Source of the DNA: Saccharothrix sp. ALI-22-I
GTDB lineage: Bacteria > Actinomycetota > Actinomycetes > Mycobacteriales > Pseudonocardiaceae
Reading direction: 5' to 3'
DNA: 64,000 nt
Assembly: GCF_001984175.1 (NCBI RefSeq)
Contig: NZ_MTQP01000067.1
Coordinates: forward strand, 124,001 to 188,000
Under the pieces are notes generated by a model. The model was not told where the DNA came from and did not search any database. It saw only the letters and a list, made by a program, of their open reading frames with translations. Below, in pieces: positions 9,588-17,880 of the stretch (within the stretch, counting starts at the first letter, position 1; each line of letters starts with the position of its first letter). The translations under genes and the position numbers were made by a program.

Positions 9588-10598
9588 TCACCAGCCCTCG
9601 GGCGGTTCCACGAACGCCTTGCCGACGTCCCGGGTCAACGCCAGCGCCCGCCGCACCCACTTCTCACTCGCGCCGGCCATGCCGCACGTCGGCGTCGGCA
9701 CCGCGTGCGTGGCGAGGATGGTCCGCGGGAAGCCCAGCCGGTCCACCAGGTCCAACGCCGGTTGCGCGAGTGACTTGAGCTTGCCCGGGCCCGAAGGGTC
9801 GGTGCTCGGCGTGAGACCGAGGAACAGCTGGGTCTTCTCCTCCCACGCCTCGCCGATCTCGTCCCACATCGTCTCGTCCAGGACCGTGACGTCGAACGAA
9901 ACCGCCCGTGCGCCCGCCTGACGGATCAGCGTGATCGGCGGCTTCGGCGCGCAGCAGTGCACGATCACGTCCGCGTCCACGGCGTCGATCACGGTCTGGA
10001 GCACGGCGCGCGCGTCCGGCCCCGGGACGGCGGCGACCGTGCCGAGCTTGGACGGCGTCGGCAGCAGGCCCTTGAGCACGGCGGGCAGCGCCGGTTCGTC
10101 CAGCTGCACGACGACCTTCGCGCCGGTGCGCTTGGCGACCTCGGCGACGTGCCGGTTGAGGCCTTCGCTGAGGGATGCGGTGAACTCGCGCAGCGCGCCC
10201 TTGTCGGTCAGCACGCGGTGGCCGCGCATCAGCTCGATGCTCGCGGTGAGCGTCCACGGTCCGGCGACCTGCACTTTGACCACCGACGGCGGCGCGGGCT
10301 CGGCGGCCTCCTCGAACGCGTCCAGGTCGCGGCGCAGCAGGTCCACCGCGCGCCGGTGGTCCCGGCCGGGGTGCGCGGCGGTCCGGTAACCGGACGGGAC
10401 CACCTCGACCGGCAGGTCGACCAGGAGCGCGGCGGTGCGGCCGATCATGTCCGCGCCGACGCCCCGCGCGGGGAGTTCGGGCAGGTGAGGGAGGTCTGGG
10501 AGTTCGCCGAGAACGATCCTGGCGGCCTCCAGCGGGTCGGTTCCGGGTAGCGAGCCGATGCCGGTTGCGGCGCCGGCGGACCAAGGGAGGGCATCCAC
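9588..10598 (-). CDS. MetE-like cobalamin-independent methionine synthase, C-terminal-domain protein
   Basis: The protein corresponds to the C-terminal zinc barrel of MetE only (about 336 residues; full MetE is about 750). The start chosen is the GTG at 10598 (MDALPWSAGAATGIGSLPG); the frame is open to 10679. Likely zinc ligands are the His-Cys pair in DVIVHCCAPKP and the cysteine in TPTCGMAGASEKW. VVQLDEPALP is the conserved loop. The M. tuberculosis counterpart Rv3015c sits beside ligA. Whether such short forms make methionine or transfer methyl groups elsewhere is not known to me. Confidence 0.88.
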   Translation of the reverse strand: MDALPWSAGAATGIGSLPGTDPLEAARIVLGELPDLPHLPELPARGVGADMIGRTAALLVDLPVEVVPSGYRTAAHPGRDHRRAVDLLRRDLDAFEEAAEPAPPSVVKVQVAGPWTLTASIELMRGHRVLTDKGALREFTASLSEGLNRHVAEVAKRTGAKVVVQLDEPALPAVLKGLLPTPSKLGTVAAVPGPDARAVLQTVIDAVDADVIVHCCAPKPPITLIRQAGARAVSFDVTVLDETMWDEIGEAWEEKTQLFLGLTPSTDPSGPGKLKSLAQPALDLVDRLGFPRTILATHAVPTPTCGMAGASEKWVRRALALTRDVGKAFVEPPEGW

Positions 10599-10644
10599 CC
10601 GGACAGTCTCCCACTCGGGCGGTTGGGCCGTTCGGGGCCGAAAA

Positions 10645-10686
10645 GGTCTAGACCCATTGACGATCGTGGTCCAGTCCACTTACGGT
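10645..10686 (+). promoter_or_regulatory. Candidate promoter with GGTCTAGACC palindrome
   Basis: TTGACG (10657-10662) and TACGGT (10681-10686) are separated by 18 bases and match actinobacterial -35 and -10 elements. Just upstream is the perfect 10-bp palindrome GGTCTAGACC (10645-10654), the same core as the DasR-binding site, although the flanking bases do not fit the full consensus. The promoter points toward the two strong hairpins at 10728-10839, not directly toward a coding start. Confidence 0.45.
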
Positions 10687-10692
10687 CACCTT

Positions 10693-10840
10693 GCAGGTGC
10701 TCACAGTTGCCGGGCACCGCCGAGAACGTGGTGTGGGGGGCGCGACGCGCCCCGCGCTCCCACACCACTCCCACCAGCTTCGCCGGACAACCCTGCAAGC
10801 AGCGGGGGCGGTGCCCGCATCGAGCACCGCCCCCGCTGCC
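10693..10840 (+). ncRNA. Candidate small RNA ending in two perfect hairpins
   Basis: No open frame fits the 285-base gap between two divergent genes. It does hold a promoter-like pair ending at 10686 followed by two stable stem-loops. The first has 10-bp outer arms at 10728-10737 and 10759-10768 with an inner GC stem. The second has 16-bp perfect arms at 10799-10814 and 10824-10839 with a 9-base loop. A transcript from about 10693 to 10840 would be near 148 nt. I do not recognise it as 6S, tmRNA, SRP or RNase P RNA. It could instead be a double insulator. Confidence 0.4.
10799..10839 (+). terminator. 16-bp perfect stem-loop
   Basis: Arms 10799-10814 and 10824-10839 are exact reverse complements (GCAGCGGGGGCGGTGC on the left) around a 9-base loop. 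No U-run follows, as is common for actinobacterial terminators. It lies 45 bases before paaI, so it could end the candidate small RNA and insulate paaI, which has its own -10-like TAAAGT at 10872-10877. Confidence 0.55.
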
Positions 10841-10883
10841 TTCCCGCGCTCGGTCCGGCACCCGCGAACCTTAAAGTTCAGGG

Positions 10884-11297
10884 ATGAACGGACCCGCGGA
10901 CATGCTGGCCAACGACGCCGCGTCGGCCGCGCTCGGCATCCGGGCGCTCGAACTCGGCGAGGGCACCGCCCGGCTCGCCATGACCGTCACCCGGACCATG
11001 GTCAACGGACACGGCATCGGGCACGGCGGGTACGTGTTCCTGCTCGCCGACACCGCCTTCGCCTGCGCGTGCAACCGCCACGGCTCGGTGACCGTGGCGG
11101 CGCAGGCGGAGATCGATTTCATCGCTCCCGTGCACGAGGGCGACGAGTTGGTGGCCGAAGCGGTGGAGCGGGCCAGGTTCGGGCGGAGCGGGATCTACGA
11201 CATCACCGTGCGCCGGGGCGACCAGGTGGTGGCCGAGTTCCGCGGCCGGAGCCGGACCCTCAGGCCGAACGGCGCAGACCCAGCACCTGAAGGGTGA
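10884..11297 (+). CDS. paaI: PaaI-type hotdog thioesterase
   Basis: This 137-residue thioesterase hydrolyses aryl- or acyl-CoA, classically hydroxyphenylacetyl-CoA. The hotdog core and active-site region are in NGHGIGHGGYVFLLADTAFA, followed by VAAQAEIDFIAPVHEGDEL. No other phenylacetate catabolic genes are nearby, so the substrate is open. TAAAGT at 10872-10877 lies six bases before the ATG, suggesting a leaderless transcript. The last 38 bases overlap the convergent membrane-protein gene. Confidence 0.88.
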   Translation: MNGPADMLANDAASAALGIRALELGEGTARLAMTVTRTMVNGHGIGHGGYVFLLADTAFACACNRHGSVTVAAQAEIDFIAPVHEGDELVAEAVERARFGRSGIYDITVRRGDQVVAEFRGRSRTLRPNGADPAPEG

Positions 11298-11640
11298 TGA
11301 ACCCCATCACCGCGACCGCCTGGGCGAGGATCAGGAAAACACCCAGCCCGGTCACCGGGAACCACCCGGCGAACGCGGTGAGGAAACTGTCCAGCACCCA
11401 CACCGAATTGCCGATCACCACTACGGCGACCAGTGGCCGAATGGGACGCATACCCAGCAGGAAAACACCCACGCCGTAGACGAGGAGAAAAACGCTGAGC
11501 CCGATCACCAGACCGCTGGGCAATCCCGTCGGGAGGTCGTTGAACAGCAAGGCCACCAGGCCCAGCCCGCCCGAGGCGACACCGTCGAGCTTGAGGGCGA
11601 ACCGGAGCAGACCGTCGTTGCGAACCTGAGTTGTCGTCAT
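11260..11640 (-). CDS. Small four-helix integral membrane protein
   Basis: This 126-residue protein has about four hydrophobic segments (LDGVASGGLGLVALLF, GLVIGLSVFLLVYGVGVFLL, LVAVVVIGNSVWVLDSFL, GLGVFLILAQAVAVMGFITL) and short polar loops. There is no signal peptide cleavage site and no catalytic motif. It overlaps paaI tail to tail and is followed upstream by another minus-strand membrane protein gene. The function is unknown. It resembles the many small four-helix proteins of actinobacteria with uncharacterised roles. Confidence 0.75.
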   Translation of the reverse strand: MTTTQVRNDGLLRFALKLDGVASGGLGLVALLFNDLPTGLPSGLVIGLSVFLLVYGVGVFLLGMRPIRPLVAVVVIGNSVWVLDSFLTAFAGWFPVTGLGVFLILAQAVAVMGFITLQVLGLRRSA

Positions 11641-11703
11641 GGCTCGAAAGCTAGGGTCCGATCCACTGCCGGCGGTACGTCAAACACTGCCAACGGCTGC
11701 CAA

Positions 11704-12894
11704 TCACTCCGCCTCGACCTGCGCGGACAAGTCCTCGGCCACCAGCTTCGCCCCCGCGTTCTGCCAGTTGTGCAGCGTCCGCTCCGGCACCTGGTTGACG
11801 AACCACGCCAGCGCCCGACGCCCCTCCGGATCGAGGTCCTCGCGCTTGGTCCGCCTGCTGTACGGGCGGATGCCGACCACGTAGTAGAAGTACAGCGCGT
11901 TGTAGTGCCGCCATTCGTCGCTGGTGCCGAATTCCCCGTCACGGGGTTTCAACCGGCAGATGCTCTCCAACAACAACGACTTCAACTCGGCCGCGCGTTC
12001 CAACGGTTGGTCGGACGCGCCGCGGGCGGCGAGCCGGGCGTCGATCACCGGCAATTCGGTCAACGGGCTGGCGACCAGTTTGCCGAGGTCACCGTAATTG
12101 CTCAGCGCCCGCCTGGTCAGCTTCACGAATTCGGCCCGGTCGAATTCGGCCCGGTCCAGCGGCGCACGGCGGGGCAGCGCGTCGGCGGCGTCACGCAGCT
12201 CGGCCCGGGACGCGGCCACCTCGGGCACGGCCACCTTGTCCACCAGCAGCGCCAGCGGGTTGGCCAACACCTGCACCGCGATCGCGGCGGCGACCGAGCC
12301 GTACAGCAGCGGCACCAGCCGGTCGTCCAGGAACAACGCCACCTGCCCGCCGAACACCCCCGCCAACCCGGCCGACGTGAGCAGCGAGCGCACCATGTCC
12401 GCCCGGATCGCCTCACCCTCGTCGAACGCGTCCGCCACCGCCACGATCACGCCGAACACCAGCAGGTCGAACCCCGCCGAAGCGAGCACGAGCACCGGCG
12501 GCAGCACGTCCAGCAGCAGGACCGCACAGCTCAACCCGAACAGGATCGTCGCCGCACCCAACAGCGCACGCCGTGCGCGCAGGCACAGCACCAGCGCCGC
12601 GGCCAACGGGATCAGCACCACCACGGGCGCAAAGTAGGCCGCCACCAACAACGGCAGCGCGCTGTACCGCCACCAACGGTCATACCGCACCGGCAGCCAG
12701 CACACGATTACCCCGGTCCACGCCACCGCGGGCACCGCCATCGCCATCGGCGGCACCGGGAGGATGATCACCAGAGCGTAGGCGAGCAACCCGATCGAGG
12801 CTCGCTGGAGCAGGTGTTTGCGGGGGTCGCGCACGAGCAGGTAGAGACCGAGCCACCAGGCCAGTCCGAAGGTCACCACCGATACTGCGATCAC
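11704..12894 (-). CDS. Polytopic membrane protein with soluble C-terminal domain
   Basis: This 396-residue protein is not recognised as a named family. Residues 1-215 form about seven or eight membrane helices (MIAVSVVTFGLAWWLGLYLL and onward). Residues 220-396 are a soluble helical domain with FVKLTRRALSNYGDLGKLV and DEWRHYNALYFYYVVGIRPY. At 12127-12156 a 15-base unit is duplicated exactly, giving DRAEFDRAEF in the linker, so the linker length may vary between strains. It is divergent from the gene at 12927 with a 32-base gap. Confidence 0.75.
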   Translation of the reverse strand: MIAVSVVTFGLAWWLGLYLLVRDPRKHLLQRASIGLLAYALVIILPVPPMAMAVPAVAWTGVIVCWLPVRYDRWWRYSALPLLVAAYFAPVVVLIPLAAALVLCLRARRALLGAATILFGLSCAVLLLDVLPPVLVLASAGFDLLVFGVIVAVADAFDEGEAIRADMVRSLLTSAGLAGVFGGQVALFLDDRLVPLLYGSVAAAIAVQVLANPLALLVDKVAVPEVAASRAELRDAADALPRRAPLDRAEFDRAEFVKLTRRALSNYGDLGKLVASPLTELPVIDARLAARGASDQPLERAAELKSLLLESICRLKPRDGEFGTSDEWRHYNALYFYYVVGIRPYSRRTKREDLDPEGRRALAWFVNQVPERTLHNWQNAGAKLVAEDLSAQVEAE

Positions 12895-12926
12895 CGGAAG
12901 ATCGTAGGGTTGCGCGGGCTGGGACC

Positions 12927-13442
12927 ATGTTGCTCATGCCGGTCGAGCGGACGCTCCAGAAGGCCGCCGAAGAGCTCGAACGCGGCGATCTCGCCAGTGT
13001 TCTACGGGCGCGGCAGCGGCTGGTCGGGCTGGTCACCAGCTATCCCGACCGGCTGGATCTACGCGACCGGCTCGCGGCGGTGTACCGGGTGCTCGGGGAC
13101 GCGGCGCAGGCCGGCCGGTGGAGCTACCTGCTGGAGGTGCGCGACGAGGCGGAGGTGGCGGCGTTCGAACGCGCCTACCGCACGCCGCTGGCCCGGTTGG
13201 AGGCGATGAACTGGGTGAACGGCGAGTCCGGCGCGGTCACCCGGACCGCGCGGGAGCGGCTGGTGGCGTTGCAGAGCGCGGTCGGCGAACAGCTGCGGGC
13301 GGAGCTGGCGGTGGCCGACGACCGTGACTCGTCGTGGGGCACGAACGTGCTGGTTTTACTCGGCCTGGTGATCGTGCTGCTGTGCTTCGTGGTGGGCGCG
13401 GTGACGCTCGTCATGTGGGTGTACAGGTGGTTCGCCGGATGA
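12927..13442 (+). CDS. DUF6584-like protein with C-terminal membrane anchor
   Basis: This 171-residue protein starts with a helical, TPR-like stretch (ERTLQKAAEELERGDLASVL, RQRLVGLVTSYPDRLDLRDR) and ends in one membrane helix (NVLVLLGLVIVLLCFVVGAV). The layout fits an actinobacterial family I recall as DUF6584. The start could be the ATG at 12927 or the one at 12936 (MPVERTLQ). No enzymatic motif is visible. The following PLP-enzyme gene begins almost immediately after its stop. Confidence 0.75.
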   Translation: MLLMPVERTLQKAAEELERGDLASVLRARQRLVGLVTSYPDRLDLRDRLAAVYRVLGDAAQAGRWSYLLEVRDEAEVAAFERAYRTPLARLEAMNWVNGESGAVTRTARERLVALQSAVGEQLRAELAVADDRDSSWGTNVLVLLGLVIVLLCFVVGAVTLVMWVYRWFAG

Positions 13443-13457
13443 GTGCATGCTGGTGGG

Positions 13458-14330
13458 ATGACCCCGGACGTCGCCGCCGCCGCTGACCGCATCCGCCCGC
13501 ACGCCCGCCGCACCCCGCTGTGGCGCACGGAGGTCGACGGCAGGCCGATCGTGCTCAAGCTCGAACACCTCCAGCTCACCGGCTCGTTCAAGCTGCGCGG
13601 TGCGCTGAACACCCTGCTCGCCGCGGGTTCACCGGATCGTGTGGTCACGGCGTCCGGCGGCAACCACGGTCTGGGCGTGGCGAAGGCCGCGCAACTGCTC
13701 GGGCTGCACGCCACCGTGTTCGTGCCGGTCAGCGCGCCGGAGGGCAAGGTGCGGCGGATCGAGGCGTCGGGCGCGAAGCTGATCCGGCACGGCGACACGT
13801 ACGCGGAGGCGGTGCTGGCGGCCCGCGAGACGCCCGGGTTCTACGTCGAGGCGTACAACGACCTGATCGTCGTCGCCGGTCAGGGCACGGTCGCGGCCGA
13901 GGTCGTCGCCGACGCGCCGGACGTGGACGTGATCGCGGTGGCCGTGGGCGGCGGTGGGTTGGCGGCCGGCACGGCACTGGCGTCGGGCCTGCCGACGGTC
14001 GCGGTGGAGCCCGAGCGGTGCTGCTGCCTGCACCAGGCTCTCGAAGCGGGCGAGCCGGTCGACTCGGAGGTGCGCTCGGTCGCCGCGTCCGCGTTGGGCG
14101 CCACACGGGTGGGTGACGTCCCGTTCGAGATCCTGCGCTCGCACCCGGTGACGTCGGTGCTGGTGCCGGACCGCGAGATCCTGGCCGCCCGCGACCGGCT
14201 GTGGGAGGAGTTCCGGCTGGCCGTGGAGCCGGCGGCGGCCGTGCCGTTCGCCGCGTGGCTGGCCGGGCAGGTGCCGGGCGAGCTGGCGTGCGTCGTGCTG
14301 TGCGGCGCGAACACCGACTGGACCCCGTGA
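13458..14330 (+). CDS. PLP-dependent serine/threonine dehydratase-like enzyme
   Basis: This fold-type II PLP enzyme of about 290 residues is related to threonine dehydratase and serine racemase. The PLP lysine is in LTGSFKLRGALNTLL, the phosphate-binding region in VTASGGNHGLGVAK, and the glycine loop in VAVGGGGLAAGTALASG. It lacks the C-terminal ACT regulatory domain of biosynthetic IlvA, so it is likely catabolic or a racemase-type enzyme. The start is the ATG at 13458 (MTPDVAAAADRIRPHARRTP); an in-frame GTG at 13443 directly follows the previous stop. Substrate specificity cannot be read here. Confidence 0.9.
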   Translation: MTPDVAAAADRIRPHARRTPLWRTEVDGRPIVLKLEHLQLTGSFKLRGALNTLLAAGSPDRVVTASGGNHGLGVAKAAQLLGLHATVFVPVSAPEGKVRRIEASGAKLIRHGDTYAEAVLAARETPGFYVEAYNDLIVVAGQGTVAAEVVADAPDVDVIAVAVGGGGLAAGTALASGLPTVAVEPERCCCLHQALEAGEPVDSEVRSVAASALGATRVGDVPFEILRSHPVTSVLVPDREILAARDRLWEEFRLAVEPAAAVPFAAWLAGQVPGELACVVLCGANTDWTP

Positions 14331-14411
14331 GGTTTACGTCCCACGGCGTACGCCGCAAGGCCGCCCTGCGCCGGACGACGTGACGCGGTCGGGTGACCAC
14401 CATTCGGTGGC

Positions 14412-15080
14412 ATGACGTCGACTCGCTTCGCCTACCGGGTGGCCGCGTTGCTGTTCCTGTCCGGCCTGTTCCACCTCGGGGTGTTCGCGGTGGGCGGCGG
14501 GCCGTGGGAGGGGCCGGTGTCGTGGCGCAAGGCGGTGACGTTCGGGCTGTCCTTCGGCCTCACGCTCGCCACCTACGCGTGGGTCGGCGCACGGCTGCGG
14601 CTGCGCCCGGGGTGGGTGTGGGTGTTCACCGGCGCGTCCGTGCTGGAGGTGACGCTGACCAGCCTCCAGGTGTGGCGGCGGGTCCCGTCGCACTTCAACG
14701 AGGCGACGACGTTCGACCAGCTGGTCACCCGCGGTCTCACGGTGGGCGGCGTGACGATCATCGTGTCGGTGCTCGCCCTGACCGTCGCCGCGTTCCGGGC
14801 CCGGCACCTCGCGCCGAGCACGTGGCTGGCGGTGCGGGTCGGCGCGTCGACGCTGGCCGTGGCGATGGCGTTCGGCGGCCTGATGATCGCCGAACGCGGC
14901 GGCTCGTGGAAGCTCGCGCACGGCGTGGCGATGCACGGCGTGCTGCTGCTGCCGGCCCTGGCCTGGGCGTTGAGCTTCACCACGTGGAGCGAGCGGCGGC
15001 GCACCCGGGCCGTCGCACTCGCGTCGGCCGGCTACTGCGCCCTCATCGCCGCAGCAGCCGGTTACAACGCGCTGACCTGA
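14412..15080 (+). CDS. Six-helix integral membrane protein
   Basis: This 222-residue protein has about six hydrophobic segments (YRVAALLFLSGLFHLGVFAV, KAVTFGLSFGLTLATYAWVG, LTVGGVTIIVSVLALTVAAF, and others) and few charges. HLGVF near the first helix, SWRKAVTFG in the first loop and SFTTWSERRR near the end look conserved. No transport or redox motif is visible. The ATG lies 81 bases after the dehydratase gene. The function is unknown. Confidence 0.75.
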   Translation: MTSTRFAYRVAALLFLSGLFHLGVFAVGGGPWEGPVSWRKAVTFGLSFGLTLATYAWVGARLRLRPGWVWVFTGASVLEVTLTSLQVWRRVPSHFNEATTFDQLVTRGLTVGGVTIIVSVLALTVAAFRARHLAPSTWLAVRVGASTLAVAMAFGGLMIAERGGSWKLAHGVAMHGVLLLPALAWALSFTTWSERRRTRAVALASAGYCALIAAAAGYNALT

Positions 15081-15138
15081 GCGCGCCCTGTGCCACCGGC
15101 CTCGGATCCGGCGCACGGGCGTCAGTACCGGTGTTGGT

Positions 15139-15459
15139 TCAGCGGCACTCCGGCACGCGCTCGTCCACGTCCACGCCGCGCGCCTGCCTCGGCACCTCGA
15201 TCTCCCGGGCGAGTGCCGGGTCCAGGCCCTCGACCCGCTCGACCAGGACCTCCACCTCGGCGATCAGGTCGGCCCACTCCGGCCGGTGCAGGCGCTCCCG
15301 GACCACCCAGCGCAGCGTGCGGACCTCCGCCCGCAGCCGTTCGAACTGCTCCACGTCGAGACGTTGCGCGGACGGGTGGTCCAGCTTGCTCGCGACCACC
15401 CTCACCCGGGTCCCTACATCCACCAGTGACCTCCGGCGTCGTGCGTTGTCATGCGGCAC
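15139..15459 (-). CDS. Small hypothetical protein, helical
   Basis: This 106-residue, charged, mostly helical soluble protein (VEQFERLRAEVRTLRWVVRE, WADLIAEVEVLVERVEGLDP) starts at a GTG. There is no signal, membrane segment or recognised motif. It sits 46 bases downstream of mnmA on the same strand... in fact it lies beyond the mnmA stop at 15506 and could be the last gene of that operon. Coding bias supports it, but conservation is untested. Confidence 0.6.
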   Translation of the reverse strand: MPHDNARRRRSLVDVGTRVRVVASKLDHPSAQRLDVEQFERLRAEVRTLRWVVRERLHRPEWADLIAEVEVLVERVEGLDPALAREIEVPRQARGVDVDERVPECR

Positions 15460-15505
15460 AGGCGCAGTCTGTCAGGCCGCACCGACAAAACGATGACGCG
15501 GGACG

Positions 15506-16600
15506 TCAGCGGGTGGAACTGATCGTGGCGCTGGCCAGCACCAGATCGCCCGCCGAAGCGTCCTCGCGGTACACCGCGACCGCCTGACCAGGTGCGACAC
15601 CGCTCAACGGCTCACGCAGGTGCACCAGTAGCTCACCGTCGACGAGTTCGGCCACTGCGGGCGCGAGACCGCCGTGCGCGCGCACCTGCGCCACGCACTC
15701 CACCGGCCCGTCGAACCCGATCCTGGTCACCGGCCGCCGGGCGACGATCTCGGTGACCTTCAGCTTCTCCGCCGCGCCGACCCGCACCGTGCCGCTCACC
15801 GGCTCCAGCGACAGCACGTACCGCGGCCGGCCGTCCGGCGCGGGCGCGTCGATGCCCAGGCCCTTGCGCTGGCCCACGGTGAACTCGTGCACGCCCAGGT
15901 GCCGCCCGAGCACCGCGCCGGTCGCGTCGTCCACCAGGACGCCGGGCTGCTCGCCGAGCTTGCGGGTGAGGAAGCCCTGCGTGTCGCCGTCGGGGATGAA
16001 GCAGATGTCGTGGCTGTCCGGCTTCTCCGCCACCTGCAAGCCGCGCTCGGCCGCCTCGACCCGCACTTCGGCCTTGGTCGAGTCGCCCAGCGGGAACATG
16101 GCGTGCGCCAACTGCTCACGGGTCAGCGAGGCCAGCACGTAGGACTGGTCCTTGCCGTCGTCGGCCGAGCGGCGCAGTTCGATCACACCGTCCACAGTGT
16201 CCAGTCGGGCGTAGTGCCCGGTGCACACCGCGTCGAAGCCGAGCGCGATCGCCTTGTCCAGCAACGCCTCGAACTTGATCTTCTCGTTGCAGCGCAGGCA
16301 CGGGTTGGGCGTGCGACCGGCCGCGTACTCGGCCACGAACTCGTCCACGACCTCTTCGGTGAACCGCTCCGCGAAGTCCCACACGTAGAACGGGATGCCG
16401 AGCACGTCCGCCGCGCGCCGCGCGTCCCGGGCGTCCTCGATCGTGCAGCAGCCCCGTGCGCCGGTGCGCAACGTGCCGGGCTTGGCCGACAACGCCAGGT
16501 GCACGCCGGTCACCTCGTGCCCCGCCGCCACCGCTCGCGCCGCAGCCACGGCGGAGTCCACTCCACCGCTCATCGCCGCCAGCACCCGCATGCCCGTCAC
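15506..16600 (-). CDS. mnmA: tRNA-specific 2-thiouridylase MnmA
   Basis: This 364-residue enzyme inserts sulfur at uridine 34 of Lys, Glu and Gln tRNAs. The ATP PP-loop is AAMSGGVDSAVAAARAV, the first catalytic cysteine lies in PNPCLRCNEKIKFEALLDKA, and the second in DSHDICFIPDGDTQGFL. The C-terminal beta-barrel runs from about residue 250. It overlaps the upstream cysteine desulfurase gene by four bases (ATGA), so sulfur donor and acceptor enzymes are translationally coupled, as in Rv3024c/Rv3025c. Confidence 0.97.
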   Translation of the reverse strand: MTGMRVLAAMSGGVDSAVAAARAVAAGHEVTGVHLALSAKPGTLRTGARGCCTIEDARDARRAADVLGIPFYVWDFAERFTEEVVDEFVAEYAAGRTPNPCLRCNEKIKFEALLDKAIALGFDAVCTGHYARLDTVDGVIELRRSADDGKDQSYVLASLTREQLAHAMFPLGDSTKAEVRVEAAERGLQVAEKPDSHDICFIPDGDTQGFLTRKLGEQPGVLVDDATGAVLGRHLGVHEFTVGQRKGLGIDAPAPDGRPRYVLSLEPVSGTVRVGAAEKLKVTEIVARRPVTRIGFDGPVECVAQVRAHGGLAPAVAELVDGELLVHLREPLSGVAPGQAVAVYREDASAGDLVLASATISSTR

Positions 16601-17880
16601 ACCTCCGCTATCGCCTGACCGCCGGCCCTGCCCGCGGTCGCCGCACTGCCGGCCCTGCCGGCAGTGCTCGAATCACCGGCTCGGCCGGCAGTCGTCGAAT
16701 TGTCGGCTCGGCCGACGGAAAGCCGCTTCAGCCCCGCGATACCGGCCGTGCGGGCGCGTTCGACCACCGGGCCGATCACCTCGGTCAACTCGCGCACCTC
16801 GGCCAACGTCGACGTGTGGCCGAGCGAGAACCGCAGCGACCCGCGCGCCAGCACCGGGTCGACGCCCATGGCCAGCATCACGTGGCTGGGCTGCGCCACA
16901 CCCGCCGTGCACGCCGAGCCGGTGGAGCACTCGATGCCCTTGGCGTCCAACAACATCAGCAGGCTGTCGCCCTCGCAGCCGGGGAACGTCAGGTGCGCGT
17001 TGCCGGGCAGCCGGTGCACCGGGTCGCCGTTCACGGCCACGTCCGGTACCACCCGCCGCACCGACGACACCAACTCGTCGCGCAGCGCGGAAAGCGTTGC
17101 CGCCGCCGAAGCCTGGTGCTCCACCGCGTGCCGCACCGCCGCGGCGAGGCTGACGATCGACGGCACGTCCAGCGTGCCGGACCGCACGTCCCGCTCCTGC
17201 CCGCCGCCGTGCAGCACCGGCGTCGTGGCCACGTCACGTCCGAGCAGCAGCACGCCCACACCGTAAGGTCCGCCGACCTTGTGCCCGCTCAGCGTCAACG
17301 CCGAGACGCCCGACTCCGTGAAGTCGACCGGCACCGCGCCGACGGCCTGCACCGCGTCGGTGTGGAACGGCACCGACCGCTCCGCGGCCAAGGCCGCCAA
17401 CTCGCGCACCGGGTTGACCGTGCCGACCTCGTTGTTCGCCCACATCGCGGTGACCAGGGCCACGTCGTCGTCCAGCGCGTCACGCAGGACTTCGGGCCGG
17501 ATGCGGCCGAGCCCGTCCGGCTCCAGCCAGGTGACTTCGGCGCCCTCGTGCTCGACCAGCCACTGCACGGCGTCCAGCACCGCGTGGTGCTCCACGGACG
17601 ACGCCACCACCCGACGCCGCCGGGACGTGCGCCGCGACCAGTAGACGCCCTTGACCGCGAGGTTGTCGCTCTCCGTGCCACCGCTGGTGAAGATCACTTC
17701 GGAAGGCCGCGCGCCGAGGGCGTCCGCGATGTCCTCCCGGGCCTCCTCGACCGCCCGCCGCGCCCGCCGCCCCGAGGTGTGCAACGACGAGGCGTTGCCC
17801 GTGGTGGACAACGCCCGGGTCATCGCCTCGATCGCCTCGGGGAGCATGGGGGTCGTGGCGGCGTGGTCGAAGTAGGCCAT
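16597..17880 (-). CDS. iscS: Cysteine desulfurase (IscS/NifS family)
   Basis: This PLP enzyme of 427 residues makes a protein persulfide from cysteine and probably feeds MnmA. The PLP lysine is in LTLSGHKVGGPYGVGVLLLG and the active cysteine in CSTGSACTAGVAQPSHV. The N-terminal block is MAYFDHAATTPMLPEAIEAM. Unlike ordinary homologues (about 390 residues), the last 35 residues are a repetitive tail in which TAGRAG appears three times, encoded by near-repeats at 16620-16715. It overlaps the MFS gene stop by one base (TGATG). Confidence 0.96.
   Translation of the reverse strand: MAYFDHAATTPMLPEAIEAMTRALSTTGNASSLHTSGRRARRAVEEAREDIADALGARPSEVIFTSGGTESDNLAVKGVYWSRRTSRRRRVVASSVEHHAVLDAVQWLVEHEGAEVTWLEPDGLGRIRPEVLRDALDDDVALVTAMWANNEVGTVNPVRELAALAAERSVPFHTDAVQAVGAVPVDFTESGVSALTLSGHKVGGPYGVGVLLLGRDVATTPVLHGGGQERDVRSGTLDVPSIVSLAAAVRHAVEHQASAAATLSALRDELVSSVRRVVPDVAVNGDPVHRLPGNAHLTFPGCEGDSLLMLLDAKGIECSTGSACTAGVAQPSHVMLAMGVDPVLARGSLRFSLGHTSTLAEVRELTEVIGPVVERARTAGIAGLKRLSVGRADNSTTAGRAGDSSTAGRAGSAATAGRAGGQAIAEV

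Noticed and set aside
10693..10840. Known structural RNA (6C RNA, SRP, tmRNA, RNase P)
   Set aside because: The hairpins lack the C6 loops of 6C RNA, and conserved cores of the other RNAs are not present.
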